DNA of 8,677 nt from an uncultured Flavihumibacter sp. (GCA_946482545.1 CAMLRX010000176.1:1-8677), one strand, 5' to 3'; shown: positions 1 to 7,146, numbered from the stretch's first letter. Program-made: numbers and translations. The notes: generated by a model from the letters alone, not told the origin.

Positions 1-594
1 ATCCTGAAAAAATACGATGGTCGCTTCAAAGATATCTTCCAGGAAGTGTACGAGAACGAGTTCAAAGCGCAGTTCGACGCAGAAAAACTCACTTACGAAC
101 ACCGCCTGATCGACGATATGGTGGCTTCCGCCCTGAAATGGAACGGTAACTTCGTATGGGCCTGTAAGAACTACGATGGCGACGTACAAAGTGATACCGT
201 GGCACAAGGTTTCGGTTCCCTCGGCCTTATGACCTCCACCCTGGTTACGCCCGATGGTAAAACAATGGAAGCAGAAGCCGCGCACGGCACCGTTACCCGT
301 CACTACCGTGAGCACCAGAAAGGAAAACCCACTTCCACCAACCCCATCGCGTCTATTTTCGCCTGGACCCGTGGACTGGAGTTCCGTGGCCGCCTGGACA
401 ACAACCAGGAACTGATCGATTTCTGCCAGGCCCTGGAACAAGTGTGCATTGAAACCGTGGAAAGCGGTAAAATGACCAAGGACCTCGCCGTTTGTATCCA
501 TGGCAACAAAGTGAACCACGGTGAACATTACCTGTACACCGAAGAGTTCCTCGACGCACTGGACCAGAACCTGAAAGCGAAACTGGCGAAATAA
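1..594 (+). CDS. icd: NADP-dependent isocitrate dehydrogenase, C-terminal part (5' end outside window)
   Basis: This enzyme oxidatively decarboxylates isocitrate to 2-oxoglutarate in the TCA cycle, in the cytoplasm, producing NADPH. The reading frame is open from base 1, so the 197 residues seen are the C-terminal half of a protein that is usually about 400 residues. The sequence is strikingly close to animal IDH1/IDH2 as I remember them, not to the E. coli type. Metal-binding aspartates are visible at window residues 38 (in LIDDM), 61 and 65 (in YDGDVQSD), matching human IDH1 D252, D275 and D279. NADP-binding positions K46, H95, R100 (in HGTVTRH) and N114 (in TSTNP) match K260, H309, R314 and N328. 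The catalytic Lys212 equivalent would fall just upstream of base 1. A GTG at 46 could be mistaken for a start but is internal. The gene ends at TAA and is followed by a strong terminator. The residue correspondences are from memory. Confidence 0.96.
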   Translation: MLKKYDGRFKDIFQEVYENEFKAQFDAEKLTYEHRLIDDMVASALKWNGNFVWACKNYDGDVQSDTVAQGFGSLGLMTSTLVTPDGKTMEAEAAHGTVTRHYREHQKGKPTSTNPIASIFAWTRGLEFRGRLDNNQELIDFCQALEQVCIETVESGKMTKDLAVCIHGNKVNHGEHYLYTEEFLDALDQNLKAKLAK

Positions 595-616
595 AGCCAA
601 CACACTTCCAATATTC

Positions 617-663
617 AACAGGCAACAGATATGGGTATTTTCCATAGCGGTTGCCTGTTTTTT
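617..663 (+). terminator. Intrinsic terminator of the isocitrate dehydrogenase gene
   Basis: A perfect 10-bp stem pairs AACAGGCAAC (617-626) with GTTGCCTGTT (650-659). A second inner stem pairs TATGG (630-634) with CCATA (642-646). A run of six T follows the GC-rich part of the stem (658-663). It begins 22 bp after the icd stop codon, which fits a Rho-independent terminator. It also rules out the TTG at 651 as a start for the next gene, since that codon lies inside the stem. Confidence 0.87.
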
Positions 664-682
664 ATTCAGATTTATTATTTTG
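651..682 (+). promoter_or_regulatory. Possible weak Bacteroidota-type promoter for the lipoprotein gene
   Basis: TTATTTTG at 675-682 differs from the Bacteroidota -7 consensus TAnnTTTG at one base. A TTG at 651-653 lies 21 bp upstream, but it sits inside the terminator stem. The AT-rich stretch 658-690 just before the ATG at 705 is the only promoter-like sequence available, since the upstream terminator isolates this gene. The assignment is weak. Confidence 0.3.
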
Positions 683-704
683 CCCTCATTCAAACCTTAT
701 AACA

Positions 705-1370
705 ATGCGTTCCATTCTTACAGCCCTGTTCTTTGTTAGCCTTATCGCCACATCCTGTGGAAAAGAAGAAAGTTTCGAAGTTGGAGATCCTGTGGATAAT
801 AGCGGAGGAGGGAGTAATACCGGAGGTGGAAATAATACGGGTGGTGGAAATAATAGCGGAGGAGGAAGTAATACCGGAGGTGGCAGCAATACCGGAGGCG
901 GAAGTAATACGGGTGGAGGAAGCAATACTGGTGGAGGGACGGTCACCATTCCAGGTGGATATCACCTGAGCTACACGGAAAACGGGCAACGTAAAGAATT
1001 GAAGGCGCTTGTTTTTGGGTTAAAACAAGATTTCTTTGGTGCACCAATGTACTCGCTTTCAGCAAACCAATCCAATACAGGGTTCCCACAGGCTCAGGTG
1101 ATTTTCAATGGTGAAAACGGAGCAGCGCCGCTTGCACCAGGTACATTTAAAAGTGGCACAAGTACCAATAAATATTCGATGGATTTTTCAATTGCCATCT
1201 CAATAGGCAAGCAATACTCATCATTATTTTCTCCGGATGGCGAATTCGAACTTACCGTAGTGGCCATATCCAATTCTGAAATATCTGGTACGTTCAAAGG
1301 CAAACTTTCAGATAGTGACGACAACGAAATAACAGTATCAAACGGTACATTCAGGGTGAAATTCCAGTAG
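705..1370 (+). CDS. Putative surface-exposed lipoprotein with Gly/Ser/Asn/Thr repeat linker, function unknown
   Basis: A 221-residue lipoprotein of unknown function. I chose the ATG at 705 because it gives a classic lipoprotein signal peptide: a basic start (MRS), a hydrophobic core, and the lipobox IATS-Cys with Cys at residue 18. The in-frame TTG at 651 lies in the upstream terminator stem and would add a hydrophilic leader. After the Cys comes Gly-Lys-Glu-Glu, which fits the Lys-(Asp/Glu)2 lipoprotein export signal described for Bacteroidota surface lipoproteins. Residues 34-78 form a low-complexity linker of six-residue units, probably a flexible stalk. Residues 80-221 form one globular, probably beta-rich domain ending in an ISGTFKG...SNGTFRVKF pattern that resembles small Bacteroidota lipoprotein domains; I cannot name the family with confidence. 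No Shine-Dalgarno is seen, and the gene is bounded by a terminator on each side. Placement on the outer face of the outer membrane is inferred. Confidence 0.85.
   Translation: MRSILTALFFVSLIATSCGKEESFEVGDPVDNSGGGSNTGGGNNTGGGNNSGGGSNTGGGSNTGGGSNTGGGSNTGGGTVTIPGGYHLSYTENGQRKELKALVFGLKQDFFGAPMYSLSANQSNTGFPQAQVIFNGENGAAPLAPGTFKSGTSTNKYSMDFSIAISIGKQYSSLFSPDGEFELTVVAISNSEISGTFKGKLSDSDDNEITVSNGTFRVKFQ
804..938 (+). repeat. In-frame 18-bp tandem repeat, 7.5 copies, coding Gly-Gly-Gly-Ser/Asn-Asn-Thr/Ser
   Basis: Seven 18-bp units start at 804, 822, 840, 858, 876, 894 and 912, followed by a half unit at 930-938. Each encodes GGG followed by SNT, NNT or NNS. Units differ mainly at third codon positions, with a few Ser/Asn and Thr/Ser changes, so the peptide is better conserved than the DNA. 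That suggests an older array kept for its protein sequence, though 18-bp units could still change copy number without shifting the frame. Confidence 0.95.
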
Positions 1371-1386
1371 TTGCTATTCCACCGGG

Positions 1387-1410
1387 CCAGGAAACTGGTT
1401 CCTGGGTTTT
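1387..1410 (+). terminator. Possible intrinsic terminator after the lipoprotein gene
   Basis: A perfect 7-bp stem pairs CCAGGAA (1387-1393) with TTCCTGG (1399-1405) around a 5-nt loop, followed by GTTTT (1406-1410). It starts 16 bp after the lipoprotein stop codon. The T-run is short, so termination may be partial. Confidence 0.55.
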
Positions 1411-1414
1411 AAGG

Positions 1415-1434
1415 ATTTGAAAGGGATTTCAAAT
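1415..1434. repeat. Perfect 8-bp inverted repeat at the LacI-family gene promoter, candidate operator
   Basis: ATTTGAAA (1415-1422) is mirrored by TTTCAAAT (1427-1434) around GGGA. The repeat overlaps the expected -33 region of the promoter whose -7 box is at 1453-1460, a position where a bound protein would block transcription. Autoregulation by the downstream LacI-family protein is an inference. Against it, the centre lacks the CpG typical of LacI-family operators. Confidence 0.5.
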
Positions 1435-1460
1435 ACAAACCCTTGTTTTAACTACATTTG
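1427..1460 (+). promoter_or_regulatory. Bacteroidota-type promoter of the LacI-family regulator
   Basis: TACATTTG at 1453-1460 is a perfect match to the Bacteroidota primary sigma factor -7 consensus TAnnTTTG. Upstream, TTTC (1427-1430) is the best candidate for the -33 TTTG element, with a 22-bp gap. Transcription would start near 1466, leaving a leader of only about 13 nt before the ATG at 1479. This excludes the in-frame TTG at 1458, which lies inside the -7 box. Confidence 0.65.
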
Positions 1461-1478
1461 GCCCATATTCAGCCAAAG

Positions 1479-2507
1479 ATGATCCAACGGGAAGTAACCA
1501 TATACGATATTGCCAGGGAGTTAAAACTTTCTTCCGCCACGGTGAGCCGCGCCCTCAGCGATCACCCGGCGGTGAAGCAGGCCACCAAGAAGAAAATTGT
1601 GACCAAGGCCCGCGAAATGGGCTACCGTACCAATGCCTTCGCCAGTAACTTACGCAAGCAAAAGACCCATACCATTGGTGTGCTGATGCACGAACTGCAC
1701 AGTTATTTTATGGTATCCGTACTGGCCGGGATCGAAAAAATCGCCGCCGCGGAAAACTATGATATCCTGATCGGCCACTCCGCGGAAAGCGGGGCCAAAG
1801 AAGTGGCGAACGTGGAAAACCTTTTCCATAAAAGAGTGGATGGCCTGATCGCCTCACTCGCCTTCGACACCCCTGATCTTTCTCATTTCGATTGTTTCCT
1901 TCAGAAAAATATTCCCGTCGTGTTCTTCGACCGTGTGGAAGAAAGCAGCGCGGGCACCAAGATCATCATCGATAACTTTAAAGCAGGATATACCGCCACC
2001 CGCCACCTTATTGAACAGGGCTGTAAACGAATTGTACACATTACAGGAAGTAATACCCGGAACGTATACGCCCTTCGTTATGAAGGCTACCGGAAAGCAT
2101 TGGAGGACCATGGTATCCCGTTCAACGATGAATTCGTTTTTACGACAGATATGGACCGGGATGATGCCGTAAATGTAAGCAAGCGCATCGCGGAAATGAA
2201 TCCCCGCCCCGACGGGCTGTTCGCCGCAGGCGATTTCACTGCGGCTGTTTGTATGCAAACCCTGAAACAACTCAGCTTCCGTATTCCTGAAGATATTGCA
2301 GTGATCGGCTTCAACAACGACGAGATCAGCACACTCATGGAGCCGCGCCTCAGCACGATCAACTATCCGGGTGTGGAAGTGGGCGAAGTGGCCGCCCGGA
2401 ACCTGATTAATCACCTCAAGGGGGTAAGTTCGCTTTCAGCCACTTCTTCCATCATCCTGAAATCGGACCTGCTGATCAGAGAATCCTCCCTGCGCAACAG
2501 GTCCTGA
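1479..2507 (+). CDS. LacI-family transcriptional regulator
   Basis: A 342-residue transcription factor of normal length for the LacI/GalR family. The N-terminal helix-turn-helix spans about residues 5-50 (VTIYDIARELKLSSATVSRA, then the recognition region up to MGYRTN). It is followed by the hinge helix NAFASNLRKQ, where Leu58 is the likely minor-groove wedge. Residues 63-335 form a periplasmic-binding-protein-like sensor domain with typical patterns: THTIGVLM, a VDGLI strand, IPVVFFDR, the HITGS strand, PDGLFAAGDFTA and IAVIGFNND. It should bind DNA as a dimer and respond to a small ligand, commonly a sugar or nucleoside, but the ligand cannot be read from the sequence. The ATG at 1479 was chosen because an upstream TTG sits in the -7 box. 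No sugar-use genes adjoin it, so its targets may be elsewhere, or itself through the inverted repeat at 1415-1434. It converges on the M16 peptidase gene with a 4-bp gap. Confidence 0.95.
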   Translation: MIQREVTIYDIARELKLSSATVSRALSDHPAVKQATKKKIVTKAREMGYRTNAFASNLRKQKTHTIGVLMHELHSYFMVSVLAGIEKIAAAENYDILIGHSAESGAKEVANVENLFHKRVDGLIASLAFDTPDLSHFDCFLQKNIPVVFFDRVEESSAGTKIIIDNFKAGYTATRHLIEQGCKRIVHITGSNTRNVYALRYEGYRKALEDHGIPFNDEFVFTTDMDRDDAVNVSKRIAEMNPRPDGLFAAGDFTAAVCMQTLKQLSFRIPEDIAVIGFNNDEISTLMEPRLSTINYPGVEVGEVAARNLINHLKGVSSLSATSSIILKSDLLIRESSLRNRS

Positions 2508-2520
2508 TGAATTATTTTTT
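2465..2520 (+). terminator. Possible terminator of the LacI-family gene, embedded in its 3' end
   Basis: GGACCTG (2465-2471) and CAGGTCC (2498-2504) form a perfect 7-bp inverted repeat within the last codons of the regulator gene, with a 26-nt loop. T-rich sequence ending in six T follows at 2512-2520, about 10 nt from the stem. Those T residues are also the antisense of the last lysine codons of the convergent M16 gene. The long loop and the gap to the T-run make this tentative. Confidence 0.3.
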
Positions 2521-5301
2521 CTCCGGCATCAGTATCGCTTTGATCAGTTGCTGTTCATTCAGTAACTGTGCCGTCTGCTTTAATGAAGCGGGTGTGAGTT
2601 GTTCCAGTTCCGCCAGGTAATTGTTCATCTCTTCAACAGGTTCACCGTTCCTCGATTGCTGTAAGAGGTAATTCATCCAATAACCATTCTCTTTAATGCG
2701 CACTTCATGGGCCCGCCTTTCTTCCGCCTTGAACTTCTGCAAATCGGTAGCTGAAGGACCGTCCTTTTTAATTTTCCTGATCTCATCCAATGCGGCTTCT
2801 ATCAGTCTGTCCACATTTTTAGGATCACAGGTAAAAGAGATGGAAAGCGTAAAACGTTGCTCGGGCAACTTGGAGTAGCTTTCAGCAACGGAGGGTGAAT
2901 ACACGCCTTCTTCTTTTTCGCGCAGGCGCTCCACCATCTTGATGTTGATGATTTCAGTAAGCGCGCTCAGGCGCAGGTTATTGGCGGGCGACCATTTCCA
3001 GGGACCATTGAATATAAGTTCCACCGCACTCTTATCGTCCTGACCTTTGTATACAGTCTTTTTCACAGCCCCTGGTAATGGGCGGATGCCCAGGTTACTG
3101 AAACTTTCCTTCCTGTTGGTGGCAGGTAATCCGCCAATGTATTTTTCCAGCAACGGCAGCAGTTTCGCTTTATCAAAGTTGCCTACAAATACAAATACCG
3201 CATCGGAGGCGTCGGCAAAACGATCTTTGTACATATCCACAACTTCATCCAGGGAAACTTTATCCAGCATCTGCATGGTAGGATTGGTTCTGCGGGGATG
3301 ATACCCACTCATAATGGCCTCCAGCGTGTCTGAAAAAACAGCAGTAGGGTCAAGCGCCCTGTTCTGCAGCATGTACTTCGTTTCAGCAATGGCTGTTCTG
3401 AAAGCAGTGGTATCTTTCCTCGGAGCGGTATAATAGAGGTAAACAAGCTGAAGGGCAGTTTCAATATCGGCAGGTGTGGCTATACCTGAAACGCCTTCAC
3501 TTATTTCGGAAACGTAAGCGGATACGGACACGTTTTTCCCGGTCAGCATCTTACCCAAAACGGTAGGATCAAATTTACCCACACCGCTTTGTCCCATAAT
3601 ATTTGCCGCCATCAGAATGGAAGGCAATTTCTTTTCATCCACAACCGAGGTGCCCCCAAAACTGTAGGAACTGAACCTTATCTCATCATTCTTGAAATCA
3701 GTGGGTTTCAGCCATACCCGCACGCCGTTACCCAATGTGATCAACTCCGCGCCAATTGTGCTGAAAGCTTTAGAGGAAGCTACTTTAGCACTTGTAGGCA
3801 AAGTGGAAAGCAAAGGTTCATTGGTGCTTTGATCCTCATACGCTTTTACATAACTGAGGTCAGTATTCACCCAATCCAGCAGTTGCTGTTGCGAAGGAAG
3901 ATTAGCGCTGTCTTTGGAAGGCGCCTGTACCAATACCACCCTGTTCTTCTTTTGGTCGAACGTATTGATCAGTTCGTTCACTTCTTTCAATTGGATTTCG
4001 GGTACTGTTTTTTTGTAGAAATTGTAGACATACTCCGAACCCGGCACCGCAGTTCCGGTGAGGAAATTGCCCTGGTAAGCGGCCACGTAAGCGGCCGATT
4101 TCGTTTTGTCCTTCTCTTTATAGGCGCTTTCCCTTTGGGTGAGCAGGTCCTTTTTTGCGCGATCCAGTTCAGTTTCGGTAAACCCGAAACGGCGGATCCT
4201 TTCATTTTCTTCCAGTACGGCGGTCACGGCTTTATCGAGCTGGCCATTCTTCGCAACGGTGATAGAAAGATAAGCCTGCAATCCCGCGAGGAATGGTGAT
4301 ATAGCATTCTGGGCGAAAAAATACGGTGTTTCCGGTTTACGGGTAGCTTCCTGGATCCTTGCGGCCATCATGGTGTTGAACAGTTCTGTCCGGATCTGCT
4401 CGCGGAAACCCGCTGCGGTGGTGATGGGCGTAGTTTTGGATTTATACACTACCTGGGCCACGGTGTACGGAAACTCTTTATCGGTGATCACCTTCGCGAA
4501 GGTTTCCGCGTGGTCGCCTACTTCATATTTAGTCCGTGGGCGCGGTTGCGTGGGATTTTTCAGAACCGCGAATTTTTCTTTGATCCAGCGTTCCACCTGG
4601 TCGGCATCAAAATCACCAACGGCAATGATGGCCTGAAGGTCGGGACGGTACCAGTCTTTGTAGAATTTTTTGATTGTCTCTACGGTAAAGGATTTCAGAA
4701 CATCTTCCTTCCCGATGGGGATACGTTCCGCGTAGCGGGAATTGTTGAAGAGGATGGGCAACGCCTGTTGTTGCATCCTTTCCTGGGCGTTCTTTCCACG
4801 CTGGCGCGATTCTTCCAGAATCACCCCTCTTTCCGCATTCACTTCTTCCGGATCGAAAGAAATGAAACCGGCCCAGTTCAGCAGCATATCAAAACCTCTT
4901 TCGAAAACTGCCAGTGTATCGGTGGGAATGGGCAACTGGTACACCGTTTCATCGAAGCTGGTATAGGCGTTGATATCAGCACCGAATTTCACGCCCGCTT
5001 TCTGAAGGTAATCTATCAAGGTGTTTTTAGGGAAATCACGGGTACCATTAAAGGCCATGTGTTCTACGAAGTGCGCCAGTCCGCGCTGGTTCTCGTCTTC
5101 GAGGATAGAACCTACCTTATTCACGAGGTAAAGTTCTGCGCGCTTTTCAGGAATTTTGTTGGCGCGGATGTAATAAGTAAGTCCGTTGGGCAAGGTGCCT
5201 TTCCGTACTGCGGGATCTAAAGGCAACGGCTCCCCGTTTTGTGCAAAGGAAGCAAAAGTGCTGGTGAATACCAGGATAAGTGTACTCAGTGTTTTACGCA
5301 T
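2512..5301 (-). CDS. Exported M16 family zinc metallopeptidase (pitrilysin/insulinase type)
   Basis: A 929-residue single-chain M16 peptidase, with two M16 halves that would form the clam-shell chamber known for this family; it degrades peptides or unfolded segments. The signal peptide (MRKTLSTLILVFTSTFASFA) should be cut before Gln21, placing the enzyme in the periplasm. The inverted zinc motif HFVEH lies at residues 77-81 (H77 and H81 ligands, E80 the base). E164 in AERGVILEE is the likely third ligand, with E157 as the conserved partner seven residues earlier. The first M16 unit covers about 30-170 with its C-terminal partner at 200-380. The second half, from about 515, lacks an HxxEH motif, as expected for the inactive half. 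It carries R794 and Y801 in RLREKEEGVY, matching the substrate-binding Arg/Tyr pair of insulinase-type enzymes. No Shine-Dalgarno precedes the ATG. It is separated from upstream pafA by a terminator, so it is probably transcribed alone. Confidence 0.95.
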   Translation of the reverse strand: MRKTLSTLILVFTSTFASFAQNGEPLPLDPAVRKGTLPNGLTYYIRANKIPEKRAELYLVNKVGSILEDENQRGLAHFVEHMAFNGTRDFPKNTLIDYLQKAGVKFGADINAYTSFDETVYQLPIPTDTLAVFERGFDMLLNWAGFISFDPEEVNAERGVILEESRQRGKNAQERMQQQALPILFNNSRYAERIPIGKEDVLKSFTVETIKKFYKDWYRPDLQAIIAVGDFDADQVERWIKEKFAVLKNPTQPRPRTKYEVGDHAETFAKVITDKEFPYTVAQVVYKSKTTPITTAAGFREQIRTELFNTMMAARIQEATRKPETPYFFAQNAISPFLAGLQAYLSITVAKNGQLDKAVTAVLEENERIRRFGFTETELDRAKKDLLTQRESAYKEKDKTKSAAYVAAYQGNFLTGTAVPGSEYVYNFYKKTVPEIQLKEVNELINTFDQKKNRVVLVQAPSKDSANLPSQQQLLDWVNTDLSYVKAYEDQSTNEPLLSTLPTSAKVASSKAFSTIGAELITLGNGVRVWLKPTDFKNDEIRFSSYSFGGTSVVDEKKLPSILMAANIMGQSGVGKFDPTVLGKMLTGKNVSVSAYVSEISEGVSGIATPADIETALQLVYLYYTAPRKDTTAFRTAIAETKYMLQNRALDPTAVFSDTLEAIMSGYHPRRTNPTMQMLDKVSLDEVVDMYKDRFADASDAVFVFVGNFDKAKLLPLLEKYIGGLPATNRKESFSNLGIRPLPGAVKKTVYKGQDDKSAVELIFNGPWKWSPANNLRLSALTEIINIKMVERLREKEEGVYSPSVAESYSKLPEQRFTLSISFTCDPKNVDRLIEAALDEIRKIKKDGPSATDLQKFKAEERRAHEVRIKENGYWMNYLLQQSRNGEPVEEMNNYLAELEQLTPASLKQTAQLLNEQQLIKAILMPEKK

Positions 5302-5341
5302 AATGTGTCAGGTTTTTTCCCCGTAACCGGGATGGTGCTTT

Positions 5342-5378
5342 AGCTGTTGCAAGGATAGCCCAATTTCAGCAACAAGCT
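5342..5378 (-). promoter_or_regulatory. Tentative promoter of the M16 gene inside an inverted repeat
   Basis: On the minus strand TATCCTTG (5350-5357) matches TAnnTTTG except at one position, about 50 bp upstream of the M16 ATG. The nearest upstream TTG (5373-5375) is 15 bp away, shorter than the usual -33/-7 gap. The site is framed by AGCTGTTGC (5342-5350) and GCAACAAGCT (5369-5378), an inverted repeat that is perfect apart from one extra A. Confidence 0.3.
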
Positions 5379-5444
5379 GTGTTTTGTAGAACAGATTTCA
5401 GCGGCAGATTTACGAACGGCAATAGGAATTGATGGATTTGGGCT

Positions 5445-5494
5445 TAGCATAGAAAAGAGCGAGGGCACATCAATAGCTGATGTACCCCCGCTTT
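5445..5494 (-). terminator. Intrinsic terminator of pafA
   Basis: Read on the minus strand, this is a long hairpin directly downstream of pafA. Plus-strand arms AGCG (5458-5461), GGG (5463-5465) and ACATCA (5467-5472) pair with TGATGT (5478-5483), CCC (5485-5487) and CGCT (5489-5492), leaving two single mismatches and a 5-nt loop. On the transcript the stem is followed by CTTTTCTATG. It lies about 15 bp from the pafA stop and separates pafA from the M16 gene. Confidence 0.8.
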
Positions 5495-5508
5495 ATAGAA
5501 TGTTTGTT

Positions 5509-7146
5509 TTAGAAACCGATCTCAGTGATCACTTTCCCTACGGAGCCGCTGGGCATCTGGATGCGCAACATGGCAGCGATGGTGGGTGCGATATCATTCA
5601 TATAGGTTTCGCGGTTGGTTTTACCGGGCTTCACGTTCCAGCCATAGAACACAAGGGGAATGTGCGCATCGTAAGGATTCCACAGACCATGCGTGGTACC
5701 GGTTTTACCGCCATCGATGTACCCGGGTTTTAATACGAATTGTATGTCGCCGCTGCGGGGGTAAAAAATCCCGTTGGTGATGCGTTCTTTCACGGTGGCG
5801 TTGAGTGTTGTTTCACTGATGTCCGCCGTTTCAAACACGTTGGCAACAGCCTCTTCCTTGCGGAGCGTCCTGGTAATCATTTCCACCACATCTTCTTCAT
5901 CTATATCGGCGGAATCCATCAAAGCATAGTTGAGGTGTACCTGGTAATTGTACATACTCAGAATTAGCTTATCCTGACCGAATTTTTCTTTCAGTTCTGC
6001 ATTCATTTTTTTCATCCAGGCTCCATCATCGAAAGTTCCGCCCGGCAATTTGTTTTCTTTCATGAAACCAGGCACATGAGCCACACCGTGATCTGCCGTA
6101 AGAAAAACGAGGTACTGCCCCTTCCCTACCTGTTGATCGAGGTGGTTCAGGAATGCGCCCAGGTCTTTGTCCAGCCTGAGGTAGCCATCTTCGGTTTCAA
6201 TGGAATTTGGTCCGAAAGAATGCCCGATATAATCAGGGGAAGAAAGACTTACGGCCAGGAAATCGGTAAAGTTTCCTTTCCCCAGTTGTTCGCCCTGCAA
6301 AGCGGCTTTGGCCATTTCAAGGGTGAACGTATTGCCATACGGTGTAGAAGATATAGCGCCGTAATTATTACCAATAAAGCGTTTCAACTCGTAAGGAAAT
6401 CCTGCAGCAGAGGAACCCAGTGGCCTGGATTCATATTCTTTCTGATCCGCTGTACTCTGCGCGTAAGTATTGATGGGGTACAGGGTGTTCCATCCTTTTT
6501 CAAAATACTGGTCGGGCAGTTTTTTATCGTTGAAGGTATTCACCCAGGAAGGCAACGCTTTGCCGTAATAAGTAGAACTGATCCATTTGCCTGATTTACC
6601 ATCATACCAGAAAGCGCCGTTGGCGGCATGTCCGGCCGGAAGAATAGCACCACGGTCCTTAATGGCCACGCCAATTGTTTTGCTCCTGAAATTGGTAGCC
6701 AAACGAAGTTCGTCGGTGATGGTGGTGGCAAGCAGGTTTTTCGGGCTCATTTCCCCGGCGGAGCCGGTTGCGCCTACGGTTTGTACGGATTTATCTTCCA
6801 CGCAATAGACGGAGCGACCCTCGGCCCTGTCCCACCAGCCATTCCCGGTGATCCCGTTGATGGCGGGCACGGAACCCGTATACACGCAGGCGTGTCCGCA
6901 AGCTGTGATGGTGGGCGCATACGGGATAAAAGTATTTTCACAGGTAAACCCCTGGTTAACCAGTCTTTTAAAGCCGCCGTTGGCTTCGTAACGGTCGTAA
7001 TAACGGTAGAGAAAATCCCAACGCATCTGGTCCACTACGATACCCACCACCAGTTTAGGACGGGCAATACCTGCCGGAGCGGGTTTCTGCGCGAAACTCA
7101 ATACGGATAGGGCCGCCAGGACCCCGGTAAAAACGGCTTTTTTCAT
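5509..7146 (-). CDS. pafA: PafA-type alkaline phosphatase (phosphate-monoester hydrolase)
   Basis: A 545-residue periplasmic alkaline phosphatase that releases phosphate from organic phosphomonoesters. It matches PafA of Elizabethkingia (546 residues) along its whole length as I remember that sequence. The signal peptide (MKKAVFTGVLAALSVLSFA) should be cut before Gln20. Active-site residues are all present: D39 in VVDQMRWD, the nucleophile T81 in PTITACGH, N102 in ITGNGW, and K163 and R165 in AIKDR, which together mark the monoesterase PafA branch of the superfamily. Zinc ligands are D305 and H309 in SSPDYIGH, D352 and H353 in TADHGVAH, and H486 in GTTHGLW. PafA enzymes of Bacteroidota are reported to be active regardless of phosphate supply, unlike PhoA. 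No Pho-regulon gene or phosphate transporter is visible here. The gene has its own terminator and is divergent from the gene at 7359. No clear promoter or Shine-Dalgarno was found; TAGCTTTA (7203-7210, minus strand) is the closest -7 candidate. Confidence 0.94.
   Translation of the reverse strand: MKKAVFTGVLAALSVLSFAQKPAPAGIARPKLVVGIVVDQMRWDFLYRYYDRYEANGGFKRLVNQGFTCENTFIPYAPTITACGHACVYTGSVPAINGITGNGWWDRAEGRSVYCVEDKSVQTVGATGSAGEMSPKNLLATTITDELRLATNFRSKTIGVAIKDRGAILPAGHAANGAFWYDGKSGKWISSTYYGKALPSWVNTFNDKKLPDQYFEKGWNTLYPINTYAQSTADQKEYESRPLGSSAAGFPYELKRFIGNNYGAISSTPYGNTFTLEMAKAALQGEQLGKGNFTDFLAVSLSSPDYIGHSFGPNSIETEDGYLRLDKDLGAFLNHLDQQVGKGQYLVFLTADHGVAHVPGFMKENKLPGGTFDDGAWMKKMNAELKEKFGQDKLILSMYNYQVHLNYALMDSADIDEEDVVEMITRTLRKEEAVANVFETADISETTLNATVKERITNGIFYPRSGDIQFVLKPGYIDGGKTGTTHGLWNPYDAHIPLVFYGWNVKPGKTNRETYMNDIAPTIAAMLRIQMPSGSVGKVITEIGF

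Noticed and set aside
651..704. Upstream TTG start that would extend the lipoprotein by 18 residues
   Set aside because: The codon lies in the icd terminator stem, and the extension would bury the signal peptide.
804..938. CRISPR array or mobile-element repeat
   Set aside because: The 18-bp units are contiguous with no spacers, in frame, and encode a clean peptide repeat.
686..989. Minus-strand frames rich in Pro-Pro-Pro-Val-Leu-Leu opposite the lipoprotein repeat
   Set aside because: The periodicity is only the mirror of the 18-bp tandem repeat; no independent gene evidence.
1458..1478. TTG start that would extend the LacI-family protein by 7 residues
   Set aside because: It is inside the perfect -7 box TACATTTG, so it would be upstream of the transcript start.
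1854..2414. 186-codon minus-strand frame opposite the LacI-family gene
   Set aside because: Fully covered by a strong family match on the plus strand and without recognisable protein features.
3589..4299. 236-codon plus-strand open frame opposite the M16 gene
   Set aside because: It lies wholly inside a well-supported peptidase gene on the other strand and has no recognisable domain or promoter. The same holds for a frame at 4510-5220.
2512..7146. pafA and the M16 gene as one operon
   Set aside because: They are 207 bp apart with a long hairpin terminator on the transcribed strand between them.
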